From Adiantum capillus-veneris (Eukaryota; Streptophyta; Polypodiopsida; Polypodiales; Pteridaceae), in contig CM043954.1 in NCBI GenBank assembly GCA_014529385.2, forward strand, positions 95,251,247 through 95,315,246: a stretch of DNA of 64,000 nucleotides, in the 5' to 3' direction. Shown piece by piece: positions 12,044-23,510 of the stretch (position 1 is the first letter of the stretch; each line of letters opens with the position of its first letter). The translations under genes were made by a program, and so were the position numbers. The notes under the pieces were generated by a model. That model saw nothing but the letters and a program-made list of their open reading frames with translations. It did no database searches and was not told where the DNA came from.

Positions 12044-12269
12044 TGTTGGAATTAGCATTGTAGAGAAACACATTCAGCTTGGAGAAGATGAAGGAAGCTC
12101 AAGGCACACAACTAAGAGTGTATTACTTAATGTGCAATGGAAAGATAGATAGCCCTAGAGTGATGGATGCTATACAATGCACGGGGGGAAAAATCTCCTA
12201 AAGAGGGAAAAAATGCCCCGGCGGTCCTAGTGTGTTCACACACATCACTACCACATGTATATGGTAATA
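12044..12269 (-). repeat. 5' LTR of copia A
   Basis: 226 bp, matching 7431-7657 with about 19 differences. The terminal GGTAACA has become GGTAATA. Element B resumes directly after the target duplication at 12270-12274. Confidence 0.92.
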
Positions 12270-13300
12270 GAAAGGTCATAAAAATAGATCGCTGTACTCT
12301 ATGTTTGTTTCGAGTGTCCACGAACACTCAATCTATGTTGCCGAGTTGCTGTCTACTGAGTTGTGGGATATAGCCGACTAGGGCATATTGGCCAAAAGGG
12401 AATGAAAACACTTCAATGTTTTTGGCTACTTACCTGTGTTAGATTACACGGACTTTCCATTGTGTGAGCATTGTCTATATGGAAAACATACTAGGTTGAC
12501 ATCTTGCCATTGAATAAGAAACTAGGCAAAACCCTAGACTTAGTGCACAGTGATTTGTGTGGTCCCATGCCACATAAAACTCTAAGGAGGGAAAACTAGT
12601 TTCTCACATTCATAAATGATTCTAGTAGAAAGGTGTGGGTGTATCTCCTTAAGCGTAAGGAAGAGTTCTTTTCTACATTCTAGAAATTCCTCACCATGGT
12701 TGAGAACCAATCAGAAAAAAATCTCAAAGCATTTTGCACGGACAATGGTGGAGAAGATGTCTCCATGGAGTTCAAGGATTTTTGCAATCGAGGAGGCATT
12801 TGTTGGAAGTCCATACACACCTGCACAAAATGGGATAGCCGAAAGAATGAATTTCACGATTGAAGAGCGAGTTATCTCTATGATTTCTATGGAGAAGCTT
12901 GCTCCAAAGTTTTGGGGGGAAGCTATTCTGACAGCAGTGCACATCATCAACAAGTCACCTAGTGCTCCTTTGAATTTCAAAATTGCAAGGGATTTATGGA
13001 CTCACAAAACGCCAAGCTATGAGCATTTACTTGTATTTGTATGTGAGGCATATGCACATGTGCCCAAAGAACTTCATTGCAAGTTAGATCCCAGGTCACA
13101 CAGATGCATTTTTATTGCCTATGGTGCAAATGGAGAGATGGGCTATCGTCTCTGGCACCCAGAATCCCACATTCATTCAAAGCTCACAGGTGATTTTCAA
13201 TGAATAAAAAATGCACAAGAAGCCCATTTCAGACGTTGAGTACATACACGTTCGTTTTGAGGATGTAGCCTCCGAACCAACTCAGTTAGTAGTGTTGCAC
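12270..13300 (+). pseudogene. GAG-pre-integrase and integrase of copia B (continuation)
   Basis: Continues the frame broken at 7430. It shows the zinc-binding CEHCLYGKHTR near 12460-12500, then DLVHSDLCGP-like sequence near 12540, FCTDNGGED at about 12735 (second catalytic Asp) and a frameshifted PYTPAQNGIAERMN at 12811-12850 holding the catalytic Glu. The C-terminal part reads CKLDPRSHRCIFIAYGANGEMGYRLWHPESHI. At least four stops or frameshifts interrupt it. It ends where the LTR at 13305 begins. Confidence 0.83.
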
Positions 13301-13304
13301 CTAA

Positions 13305-13650
13305 TGTTGGGATGTGAGGTTTTGTTGCATCTCTTGTGAGAACAATCTCTTCCACCTAGAAAAGTGTCATGTGTCAATAAACCTTGTGAAGAACCCCTTA
13401 CAACCCAGTGTAAAGAAAAGCCACTTGTGTTTGTGCATAGGTAGCCACATCTTATGCTCATGTGTCAAAAGGATGTCTCTTTTGTATAAGCCTATATAGA
13501 GGCACATTCTGCTGAATAAAAGTAACTTTTATCATTTGCAATATAACCTATTGTATTGTGTAATAGTCTCTCTCTCAAACTCTACACTAATCTCTCCAAA
13601 GCATGCCATTAGCATGAATGGCACACTAACCTATCCACCTTAACTTAACA
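13305..13650 (+). repeat. LTR of another copia element, followed by primer site
   Basis: Starts TGTTGGGATGTGAGG, ends CTTAACA, and contains a CCTATATAGAGG promoter and an AATAAAAG block near its 3' part. It is followed at 13653-13664 by TGATAGAAGAGC, nine of twelve matches to the initiator-Met tRNA primer site. I read it as a 5' LTR. No matching 3' LTR was found: the LTR-like start at 17507 shares only the first ~14 bases. Confidence 0.65.
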
Positions 13651-15002
13651 ATTGATAGAAGAGCTTTGGGATAGAGGTTAACATCTCCCTAATCACAACT
13701 AGATTCTAGGCATCCCTATAAGCTAGATTTCATTGGCATTCTCTCTTAGCCAATTGCAATTTCTAATCAATTTCTTTGCATTTGCACGTAGATTAACACT
13801 ATTCTATTTTCCAATTACTCATATTTTTTGGGCACGTTCATGGCTTATGCCTAGAGCCACTACCCTTGCTTGAGGAAATTGTGATAGATTTATATGTAAT
13901 TACTAAGCATTCATGCCTAATTTCATGCATTTGCATAATTAGCTACTAAAATTGAGCCCTCATCGGTTCAATTTTGGTTAATTACACTCTATTTTTCATT
14001 AACTTTTGTGTGTTTTTTGCTTCAGTTCATTGCATGTTTGCAATCCCCATTTCAATTTCACAATTATGTGCTTTGAACATGTGCTCTGCGAGAGCTTTTT
14101 AGCAGCTTGCTCAAGCTTTAAAACGAGCCCCTAATCTCACTCACTAATTCTAGGTGTGTGTGTGTGTGGCTATGTGGACAAACTATGTGGCAGCCACCCC
14201 CTAAAAAGGCCAGCTGGTGCTCAGTTAGTGGCCAACTAGGTGCCCCAACCGTGGCCAAAGGAGAGTGAACTGGGCAGACCTAAAGCATGCATCAATCTCG
14301 GCCTATAGATTTTTCGGGTCCGAATGGACCGAATTGGTTCCAGCTTTCTCCTCGTCTGATCGTCTCTAGTCGGTGGTCCCGGCCGACCGGCCACCGAAAC
14401 TGTTTCCATTGTGTTGCTTCCGTCCGTCACTGCTGCCCACGCGTTGCCCAAAACTGCCTAGAGTTGTCCGAGGTGGCCGAACTGACCGCGCCTGCCTGAG
14501 ACTACCCGAAGCTGCCCGACCACCTAGGAGCACCCTGAGCAGGGCCTCTTTCACGCGTGAGGACCGTCACACCAAAGGCTCCAGCTCAAGGGCTCCTTCC
14601 CACGGCCACTTTCAACAACTCAAAGCTTGGGCCCTTAGTAGGAACCTCCGCCTGCAAACAATATCTCGTCTCACCACCCTATGCAAGTATCTTGTCGTGC
14701 TTCATTACTTCATCACCAAGTCTAATAGACTCATTCCCTCAAGCTTCCCAACCAACAACAAAGATGTAATTATCGAAGAAATCCACAATGATGGTCATTA
14801 TCTTTGATTACTTTCAATAACCGCATTCCTTTTTTGTGAAGAGTGACTTCACTTTGTGAAGAGGTACTTCACAATCAGTGATTATAGACCAAGCAATTTA
14901 TGTATTAATTGATGTAGCTTTGCACGAGGAAGGACTAGACATTGCCCATACATCTCGGGTAAGACCTTCCTTGCACACACAATTAAGGGTGCACCATTAT
15001 GG
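13651..15002. other. Leader or inter-element sequence
   Basis: AT-rich to about 14150, then a short (TG)n tract at 14155-14168 and a GC-rich section (14200-14700) with short frames on both strands and no recognised domain. It may be the untranslated leader of the element that owns the 13305 LTR. Confidence 0.4.
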
Positions 15003-15573
15003 GGGGAGAGAAGGGAATCGACAAATTCAATGGCCATGGTTTCCACACGTGGCAGGCAAAAACCAAGGGCCACTTAATGCGAAAGCAGTTGTGGTCCGTC
15101 ATTAAGCCCCCAAATGACGACAACAGAGTGGAAATGCGATAGAGCTTAGCGCAATTTTCAGCTAAAGATGAGCAAGCTCTTGGCATTCTGCTCACATCCC
15201 TTGACGACAACTTTGTGAATTATTTAGATGATTGCACTATTGCACATGATGCACGGATAACTTTAGAGCAGCATTTTGGTGCTATTGCCAAGCATTCTAA
15301 AATTGCATTAATAATGCAACTTTATGGATTGCTTATGGAGCCTGGAGAAGATGTGTCATCTCTAGTCAATAGGCTCAAGATTATTTGCACACAGTTGACA
15401 TATATAAAATGCCTTATAGATAATGAAGACCAAATTGCTATGCTTCTCAAAGCAATATCAGATGCAGATTTTGGCCAAATTGTAACAATACTTAAAGAGA
15501 AAGACCCAATCCCCAAAATTGAAGATGTGATAAACTCTCTTCAAGAGCACAAAAAGAAACTCAAAGGCAGTTA
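15003..15573 (+). pseudogene. Gag of copia remnant C
   Basis: It begins GIDKFNGHGFHTWQAKTKGHL and KQLWSVIKPP, the typical copia Gag start, in a frame with one early stop. It then runs openly from 15215 to 15573: ITLEQHFGAIAKHSKIAL, LMEPGEDVSSLVNRLK, IKCLIDNEDQIAMLLKAI. This matches the RNA-binding capsid part of copia Gag. No element boundary upstream could be fixed. Confidence 0.82.
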
Positions 15574-15589
15574 ACAATAGTCTAATGCT

Positions 15590-15889
15590 GCTTATGTGGT
15601 CTCATCCAACCACTACAACCACAGTCATAAAAGGAACTTAAAGTGCACACACTATGGCATAACAAATCAACTTTCAAAGGATTGCTATGAAATCAACCCT
15701 TGTCGCACTTGTGGTAAAAACAATCATGCTACAAAGTATTGTAGATTCAACAGTAACTCTACACGGTTTACCAATCACAAAGAGAATTTCAAAGATGAAA
15801 AAAAAGCAAAAATCAACCTTGCCACCTCAGGAGTTTCTGACGAAGATAACGACAACAACATTGGCTTGGTTTATGATGATGTAATGTGA
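15590..15889 (+). pseudogene. Zinc-knuckle end of Gag, copia C
   Basis: An open frame of 97 codons with KCTHYGITNQLSKDC followed closely by CRTCGKNNHATKYC. The second is a full CX2CX4HX4C knuckle. The first has lost the second Cys (CTHY). Two knuckles in tandem are less usual than one for copia Gag. Confidence 0.7.
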
Positions 15890-15901
15890 GCATTCTCTCA
15901 A

Positions 15902-17420
15902 TTGTACCTTACCCTCTATTTGTGCCAGGGAAGTCTTGTGTGTGCCTACACCCTAATGTACAAAGTTGTCAAGGGTTTCAAGAATGCCAAGAGCTTGTCT
16001 AGTTGCCAAGGGTTCAAGAAGCAAAAAGGTGTGGATTTCGATGAGATTTTCTCTTCAATAGTCAAGATGACTACACTTCGCACTGCGCTTGGCTTGGTTG
16101 CTATCCAGGACATTGAACTTGTCCAAATTGACGTGAACCCATCATTTATTCATGGGGATCTAGATGAAGATTTCTACATGAAACAATTAGAGGGTTTCGT
16201 ATGTGAAACCCAAAAGCCAACGAGGGCAGAATTGGTTTGTAGACTTAAAAAGGCTCTTTATGGCCTCAAGCAAGGTTCAAGGCAATGGTATCAAAAATTC
16301 GACAAATTCATGCAGTCTCAGGGTTACATAAAAAGTCAAGAGGATCACTGCTTATACACAAAGAAGTTGAATGATGGTTCTTTAATCATCTTGATCTTGC
16401 ATGTAGATGATATGGTTATCACAGGAAAATCAATTGATGAGATCAATCAATTGAAAAAGATGCTAAGCACTTAGTTTTATATGAAAGATTTGGAAAATTC
16501 CAATCACTTTCTTGGTATGCGCATCAAAAGAGATAGGCAACATGGAATTCTTGAATTATCTTTAAGAAAAGTACATCCACAAAGTCTTACAATGTTTTAG
16601 TATGCAGGGGGAGAAGTCACTCAGTACCCCAATGCAAGCATACTCCAAACTCATCAAGGAAGATTCTCCCAAGACAGTGGCTGAGAAAGAGAAAATGGCA
16701 AAAGTGCCATATTCTTCAGTAGTTGGGCAGTTTGATGTATGCTATGGTAGCCACAAGACTAGACATTGCACATGGAGTGGGAATGGTTAGTAGGTACATG
16801 GCAAACCCTGGCAAGAAGCATTGGAAAGCAGTGAAGAAAATCCTCAGATACTTGAAGGGTACAACTATATAGCAAGTGTTTACACTTTGGAAACAGTGAT
16901 ACATTTATTGCAGGTTACATGGATGCAAAGTATGCGGGTTGTGTGGATCGTAGAAGATCCACTGTGTTCATGTTTGTTGCTGGAGTAGATATCTCTTGGA
17001 GATCGTGTCTCCAAGACTCCACATCTTCATCTACCACTGAGGCAGAATATGTTGCTGCGTCTGATGCAAGCAAGGAAGCCATATGGTTAGCTCGTCTAGT
17101 GGGAGATTTGGGCATTCACGAGGTTCCAGTACTGCATTGTGATAGTCATATGGTTAGCTCGTCTAGTGGGAGATTTGGTCATTCATGAGGTTCTAGTACT
17201 GCATTGTGATAGTTAGAGTGCTGTTGCTTTGGCAAAGAATTTGGTTTTTCACTCAAAGTCAAAACACATAGAGGTCAGATACCATGTCATATGAGATGCA
17301 TTGGCTGGAAAGCCCATCGAGCTTGTCAAGGTTCACACTGACAAAAACCCTATAGATGCTTTCACGAGGAGCCTAGCCTCGGAGAGATTTACACATTGCA
17401 TAGAACTTATGGGTGTAGGA
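15902..17420 (+). pseudogene. Reverse transcriptase and RNase H of copia C
   Basis: An open frame at 15902-16474 carries FKKQKGVDFDEIFSSIVKM, VQIDVNPSFIHGDLDEDFYM, KKALYGLKQGSRQWY and the catalytic HVDDMVITGKS. Here YVDD reads HVDD. The first catalytic region reads DVNPSF where DVKTAF is usual. RNase H resumes at 16919 (YMDAKYAGCVDRRRST, STTEAEYVAASDASKEAIWL). Protease and integrase are absent between 15889 and 15902, so C is an internally deleted remnant. The RNase H part contains a 67-bp tandem duplication. Confidence 0.85.
17080..17213 (+). repeat. 67-bp tandem duplication inside the C RNase H
   Basis: Two adjacent copies, 17080-17146 and 17147-17213, each starting CATATGGTTAGCTCG and ending GCATTGTGATAGT, with four differences. 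The duplication shifts the reading frame and arose after the element had landed or during its last replication. Confidence 0.93.
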
Positions 17421-17506
17421 TGAAGCCTAGGTGATGCTTCATCAACTTTGTATAGACTAACTATACTGATGCCACTATTGGCCACCATGACCTTCAAGTG
17501 AGAGGT

Positions 17507-17737
17507 TGTTGGGATGTAGGCCAGGTGGCCGTGGGAAACCACCCTTACTCTTTTTATTTCCTAATCAATATAGGGAGAGAAAGTGAGAGAGTTGACTCTC
17601 TCTCACTTTCCTCTCCACCAACCCAACTCCCTGTCTCTGTGTATCATCCCCTTCCCCAATCCTCTTCTCCTTCCCTCTCTTGCACACTCCACACAAGCAC
17701 CCACACCTATTGGCTGGCAAGTAACTAATGCTCAACA
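17507..17737 (+). repeat. LTR-like segment downstream of copia C
   Basis: A purine-rich run CAAGTGAGAGG precedes TGTTGGGATGTAGG. The segment ends GCTCAACA at 17737, giving TG...CA termini over 231 bp. Its position after RNase H suggests the 3' LTR of C. No second copy exists in the window. It contains a near-perfect inverted repeat at 17579-17610. Confidence 0.5.
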
Positions 17738-18276
17738 AGTGGATTGGGTTATGCAACACTTGAATGTCAAACTGAATTATTGAAAACTGTCCACATGGCC
17801 ATTACATGTCCGTTAGCTCCGTAATGTCCAGAGCATCATGATGGCATACATTCCATTTTACTTGCGGTTGTTGCATTGGCCTCGCCCTTGCCTCAGGTTG
17901 CTTAGTCTAATATTTTATCTCATTTGTGGCACACTAATTTGTGAAAGAAAGGGCTCCGTTTGTTATCAATGGAGAAACTTTGCACTCCGAAGAGTTTTTG
18001 GGGGGATGAATATTTTGGACATTCACCGCCACGCTTTAGCGAGGAAGGCCATGCAATTGCCTACTCTTGCAAAACAGTCTTAGCCATGGACAATCATAAT
18101 TGCCTCACTATGTCAGCATGTTACCACTTTTGCCTTTGGTCATTGGCAAACTTCCCTTTGGGAGATTGTGTTTGGCAAAATGTCCTATGTTCCTCCCTTT
18201 GTATCTGATCTTTATGGTGGGTTTTCCTCATTTTGAGGTTTCCCACTTGTACAATAATCAAAACAAACTTACAAAA

Positions 18277-18324
<48 letters not shown>

Positions 18325-19207
18325 CATTACTAAAAAAATTGTGTGTGTGTGTGAATAAGTGGAGCAAATTGGAATAGCCTTTCTATCACCTAAGTGTGGT
18401 AGATTGGTCAGGTTGCTCTGGAGTATTAGGTCTTGAGTTTAAGACTTGTCGGAGATTGTTCCTTCTATGTATAAATTTCTTCTCTAGCTCACCGTATTCA
18501 CAGGGAAAGAATTAAATACTTTCCATGTGAAAGCCATGAGAACATATTTGGACAATTATAGAATGTGAAAATCGATCACACCTAGGTACCAAATGAAACA
18601 TGTTCATTAACAAAACATAGCTTTGCTACATGTATAAACAACCATCTATTAAAATTATTTAATAGAACTTGTACCTTAACAAAGTCTGACTAGGTATCCG
18701 ACAATTTCTTGGCCACTGAAATTGTTCCTGATACAACGTGCTCAAAATGGTCTTATAAACAGACTTGACCAACACCTAGGAACTTTGTCGGGACACATAA
18801 CTAAAATAGCGGGTGCCAATGTTAGTGCTTGATGTGTCATGGCATTTATCTTTTTGGACTTTTAACTAAGGTCTTAGCTTTAAACCTTAGGAGCATGTTT
18901 ACACAAGGTCTTTATGCCTAGGTAGTTGGAAATACCCGAATGGTCACATGGCGTAGAGCAATTTTTGTATGTAAACTACTCGAAAGTTTGCAGTTTTGGA
19001 ATCTTCTTGCAGTCGTACTGCTATTTTAGGCCTGTAGTTGGATGTTGATGATGAATACATGGTAGAGCAGTACTTTCTCTTGCTTAGCCATGGTCTCTTG
19101 TTCATACAGTCTACAATTTTCATGGTGTAATGTGCAATCTCCTGCCTCATTTTTCTCTACACTACATTATTCTTGTATTGATTACCTATTAGGGTTGTGA
19201 GCCCCTA
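17738..19207. other. Non-coding stretch with (TG)n and a SINE-like head
   Basis: Holds a (TG)n tract at 18280-18322 and a short one at 18341-18352. On the + strand, GTGGTAGATTGGTCAGG at about 18395 and a T-arm-like GTCTTGAGTTTAAGAC at 18438-18453 are spaced as in RNA polymerase III promoters. No coding region was recognised. Confidence 0.45.
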
Positions 19208-19230
19208 ACACTTTGGCGATCCTGCTGTCC
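19208..19230 (+). promoter_or_regulatory. Possible primer-binding site after an LTR-like end
   Basis: CCCCTAACA followed by TTTGGCGATCCTGCTG resembles an LTR end plus the tRNA-Arg-type primer site (TGGCGACTC...CTGGGG) used by some plant Ty3/gypsy elements. No second LTR was found, so this rests on the motif alone. Confidence 0.3.
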
Positions 19231-19867
19231 GTATCCTAATCGACATGGGAGCGAATTACAGTAATCTCAAAGAAAATCGTGAGTCGGCTATGATAGGAAG
19301 TTTCTTTCTCGTGCTCTAACTGCCACATTCTCTCTGAAGCGATTCCTGCAATTGGTTCGAATTTAGCCTAAACCATATGGCACTCAGGAATTCAACACGT
19401 TCTTGACATGTTAGTCAACCTCGACCACCTGCAGGAATTCTTGAATTGGGTAAAACTGCAGGAAGAGTTTGAGGAATATACATCAAATTTCTTGGAGGAG
19501 TTCTTTCTAAATTTGCCAAGGGAAATCAAAATTATAGTTGTTGACAAGTTGCAGGTGTTTATAGGGGTTCTTGATAGTTTCTGTGCAGTTTTCTGTGCAG
19601 GCAGTTTTTGTCTAGTTAAGGCAATTACACTCCGCTGGCTTTGGCCATGGTGCTAAAGAGGAACGAACTGGGCAAAGGAGAGACTTTGTGTCTGCAGTTT
19701 TAGGCAATGTGCAGTTTGCAGTTTGCAGTTCAACTATTTACAGGTTGCAGATTTTAGAAATTCCACTTTGGAGAATGCCTTTTCAAGTATCGAGTTTGCA
19801 ATGCAGTTTAAGCAGTTTCAAGGTTTAAAGAGGTACAAATTCTCTCTATTCTTTTGAGGTGTGATTA

Positions 19868-20533
19868 ATGGCAAAGAAGAAGAAGAAAAAGTGTGCAATT
19901 TGTCAAAAGTATGAGCACCACACAAAGGAATTCCCTTACATGTGCAAGCCCTGTCAAAAGGAAGATGTATGTGTCAAATATTGTATGCATAAACTATGCA
20001 AGAAGTTGTATCGAATTGTCAGATCTTTTTGAGATGCATCAGATCATGAGGAACTATGTGATGCACAAGAGGATTTTGATGATTTTTCTAATCTTCTTGA
20101 CAAGGCGGAAGACTTGCATGAAGGTCATGAAGGAAAAAGAAGAAAGTCGTGCTCTAGTATGCGCAGGATACAGGTGTTGCAAGAAGCAATTGAAGGCTTG
20201 ACAGAGAAGTATGAAGATCAGTTTCAGGAGGAAGACGAAAGTGATGATGAGTGGGGATTTACAACACCAATGTTCCCCTTGGTTGGGAAAAATCAGGTAC
20301 AATCATGTTTAACTTCTCCAAATGCACTTGCTGTAAGTCCCAAATCAATGAAAGAAGTTCAAGCACAAAGCCAACCTGAAGAAGTCAAGAATTTGATGTT
20401 GGAAAGGGAAGAAGAAAAGGAGCATCCTGAGAGCCAAAGAATTCAAAAGGAGCACTCAGTATCCCAAAACCACACTCCAGTTGGCATTGTAGAAAGTCTT
20501 GCAAAAGTGAATAAGTTCAAAACTAAAACTTAA
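19868..20533 (+). pseudogene. Cys-rich, acidic reading frame with one in-frame stop
   Basis: Starting at ATG 19868, one frame runs to TAA at 20531 with a single TGA near 20030. It begins with a poly-Lys stretch and CAICQKYEHHTKEF, a zinc-knuckle-like CX2CX4H lacking the last Cys. MCKPC, VCVKYC and KLCKK follow, giving seven further Cys in about 30 residues. The second half is acidic and Gln/Glu-rich (EDQFQEEDESDDEWGF). I do not recognise the family. Its place 660 bases after a possible primer site suggests a Gag-like product of a decayed gypsy-type element. A host zinc-binding protein is possible but less likely given the stop. Confidence 0.4.
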
Positions 20534-21676
20534 AGCTAACACAGTTACCGTTTTTTTGGAATCTCCACCCTTGGCATCAGAAATGGAACCACCACTTGGT
20601 GTGATTTTGCTCATGCACGATGGATCCCCTCAGTAGAAGCCTTTCTTCCACATGTAAAATCACGTCTTAAATCCAGTGCGTGATGAGTATTGATCATTGA
20701 AATATAAAAACAAGTTGTATAGAGGCCTTGCCCTGGCAAAAAGTGAACCCTAAGAGATATGCGATGCTGAACATCTAGCACCACTCATCAAGGCTAGCAA
20801 TAGACCTTGCCTTTGCATCATCATAGCCTTGTCATGATTCAACTTTTGAGAGTTATGGTAGAATGATTAAAATGTAGAAGAAAAATCTCTAGTTAAACTG
20901 TACTTACCAACCTTCCTAGAAGAAGAGAAAAAGTACGAACTCTGCCCTCCTTGAGAGCTATACATACATAAATTTGGGCTTGATAAACCCTTGCTTGTCC
21001 TTGTACTTATGATCTTGTGAAGCCTTAAGGGCTTCAAAGCTCATGAAACGGCTTTGCCTTATGCACGCACACCAACGGTGCCACTTGCTGAAAAATTGTC
21101 AATATCACTCAAAAAACATACCTCTTACTAAAATGTACCTGATGGGATTTGGCTTGAATCCATTCGTGGGTGGAATTGAGTAGATTGACAGCCCTTTGTA
21201 TGTCCATTGTTCTTGACGACCACCACCATGCCTTGCATGGATTCTACATGAGTTCTATAATTGCCTCTGATATTAAAATTCTTGTTATAGTTAACTCCAT
21301 AAGTGCATTTTCTCAGTCCTCGGCACCCCTGCACCATGCATGCATCGTGTCATGGTCAACTTAGGGGACTATGGGCTCTTTGCACGATAGCGTGAGGTCG
21401 GCACCCTCTATGTGGTTTGCTTGGCTTTGTTATCACCTTCCTTAGTCCATGAGTTTGAGCTTTTATGATTCCTGAACCAACATGCAATAGCTCTTGCCTT
21501 GCTATCACCTTCCTTAGTCTGCAAATTTGAGCTTCCATGTCAGGCCTAAGGTAGGATGGGCCAAGGCCAAGGGTCAACTCCGGATACACATGCGGTACAG
21601 GGGCTATATGTAGCTAAGAGCCAGAGGGCCAAGGGCCTACATATAGACAGGTTGGGTGGTTATGAGCATGTCTATT
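20534..21676. other. Non-coding target region of element A'
   Basis: No coding region recognised. Words such as CTTGCTATCACCTTCCTTAGTC recur twice within 21420-21520. The region ends at the 5-bp target sequence CTATT (21672-21676) used by A'; sequence continuous with it resumes at 29185. Confidence 0.45.
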
Positions 21677-21901
21677 TGTTGGAATTAGGGCTGCAGAGAA
21701 ACGCACACAGCTTGGACAAGACGAAGGAAGCTCAAGGCACACAATAGAGAGTGTGTTACTTAGTGTGCAATGGAAAGATGGATAGCCCTAGAGTGATGGC
21801 GGTATATACAATGCACGGGGGAAAAAACTCCTAAAGAGGGAAAAATTGCCTCGGCGGTCCTAGTGTGTTCACACACATCACTACCACATGTATATGGTAA
21901 C
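21677..21901 (-). repeat. 3' LTR of copia A'
   Basis: TGTTGGAATTAGGGC...GGTAACA. It is followed on the + strand by AATCCCCCCTGCAGTG, whose complement (CTGCAGGGGGGATT) is the polypurine tract used to prime plus-strand DNA. The tract is cleaner here than in A. Confidence 0.92.
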
Positions 21902-21904
21902 AAA

Positions 21905-23510
21905 TCCCCCCTGCAGTGATGCGGTGAACGAGAGCTGGCACACGAGTAAAGGGAAGTTCCATGCCTTGAGGACATGATCAATCCACAAAGGGGAGTAAGC
22001 CCAAAGCTTTGCGGAAAGCTTTGAGCTTCTCACGAGAGAATGCCTTTGTGAAAAGATTTGCAAGGTTGTCCTGTGTTGGCACATAAGCCAAGCTGATATC
22101 CTTGCTGAGAGCCTCTCCCTGACATATTGGTAATGCACCTCAATGTGCTTTGTGAGAGCATGAAAAACTGGGTTCCTTGCAACTGCCACCGTGTTCTGAC
22201 TGTCAGTGTAGATAGTGTTGGCAGTGTCCTGTCCAACACCCAAATCAGCCCATAAGGCGTCTGAGCCATACACACTCAACCGTAGCTGTGAAGACTGCCC
22301 TGTACTAAGCCTCACAACTCGAAGTGGCCACAATAGGTTGCTTCTTACTCAACCATGATATACATCAACTGCCAAGTATGAAACAAAAACCACTTGTGGA
22401 CACTCGCGTGTCAAAACAACCAACCCAATCCGAGTCCGAAAAAGCATGTAAGTCTGGCGGCAATGATCCCCCCTTGGGATAAAACAAGCCAAGATATAAA
22501 GTGCCACTAAGGTAAAAAAAAATCCTCTTGAAAGCCTGCCAATGCTTAGACCATGGGCTATGCATAAATTTGCTAACCTGTGAGACTGTTAACTAAATAT
22601 CTGGCCTCATGTTGCATACATAAATAAGGCATCCAACGGCAGTTTGGTAAAGAGTGACAACTACGGGATCACCAGCATCGTGAAGACTCAATTTCAATCC
22701 TGTATCCATGGGAGTGGCAATAGGTTTTCAATCCTCAAGTCCAAACTTACATTGCAATGTCTCTATGTAACTTTTCTGACACAAGGCAATACCACCATCA
22801 CACTGCTTAAACTGTATACCCAAGTAATGATGCAACAGCCTCAAATCTTTCATCTTGAAAGTAGCATTCAAATCAGCCTTAAATTCAGCAATATGTCTCT
22901 CATTTGGTTCAGTGATTAGCAAATCATCGACATAAAGAATCACAATGAGACGTACATCACCCTCACGCTTTACATACAATGTGCTTTCCGTTGGGCTGTT
23001 ATAAAAGCCTTGTTTGACAAAAGAGTATCAACTTTCTCATACCAAGCACGGGGAGATTGCTTCAACCCATACAAAGCCTTCTTACGTCTGCACACTTTGT
23101 CCTCTTGTCCTTTCTTGACAAAAATGCGAGGCTGCGTTACATAAACTTCCTCAAATATGTCACCATTCAAGAAAGCAGTAACAATGCCTAATTGATGTAC
23201 ATCCCAACCAAAATGAGTTGCCAATGCAGATAGAAAATGCACAGTAGTCATACGACAAGTGGGAGAAAATTCTCTTCGTAATCTATGCCTTTTTGTTGTG
23301 CATAACCCTTTGCAACAAGTAAGCCTTATGGCGATCGATCTCACCATCGGGTTTGCATTTCAACTTGTAAACCCACTTCATACCAATGGCCTTTTTTCCA
23401 GGAGGCAAATCACATAAAATCCATGTGTCATTTTCTATAAGTGCATCATATTTTGATTGCATGGCAGCCATCCAATTTTTTGAATTTTGTGCTTCATCAA
23501 AAGAGAGAGG
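21905..23510 (-). pseudogene. Reverse transcriptase and RNase H of copia A'
   Basis: From right to left: [18 protein letters not shown] (near 23350), [39 protein letters not shown], the catalytic LYVDDLLITEPNE on the minus strand of 22923-22934, and LHHYLGIQFKQCDGGIALCQ. RNase H blocks SDSDWVGCFDTRVSTSGF and TKHIEVHYQYVRERLSA follow. Several frame breaks occur. YVDD is intact and the RT/RNase H order is typical of copia. Confidence 0.87.

Larger units (their letters stand above)
7431..12269 (-). mobile_element. Nested Ty1/copia retrotransposon A
   Basis: About 4.84 kb, minus strand, with both LTRs (7431-7657 and 12044-12269), a polypurine tract, a tRNA-iMet-type primer site and Gag, protease, integrase, RT and RNase H in copia order. 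Target flanks are AAAAG (7426-7430) and GAAAG (12270-12274), one mismatch. Its LTRs differ at roughly 8% of positions, and the coding region carries many stops, frameshifts and a deletion between protease and pre-integrase. It is old and inactive. A' (21677-29184) is a second copy of this family. Confidence 0.92.
3795..13300 (+). mobile_element. Decayed Ty1/copia retrotransposon B, interrupted by element A
   Basis: In order: 5' LTR (3795-4557), long microsatellite-bearing leader, gag (6088-6699), zinc knuckle, protease (DSGAS at 7138), then a break at 7430 where minus-strand element A is inserted. The GAG-pre-integrase and integrase frames resume at 12270. The same reading unit (FGNRSW before, CEHCLYGKHTR after) lies on both sides, with near-identical 5-bp flanks AAAAG/GAAAG, which shows A inserted into B. 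B stops near 13300, where another LTR begins; no RT or 3' LTR attributable to B follows. Stops and frameshifts make it inactive. Confidence 0.85.

Noticed and set aside
13305-17737. Reading 13305-13650 and 17507-17737 as the two LTRs of one element
   Set aside because: They share only the first ~14 bases (TGTTGGGATGT), which related copia LTRs have in common; the rest does not align.
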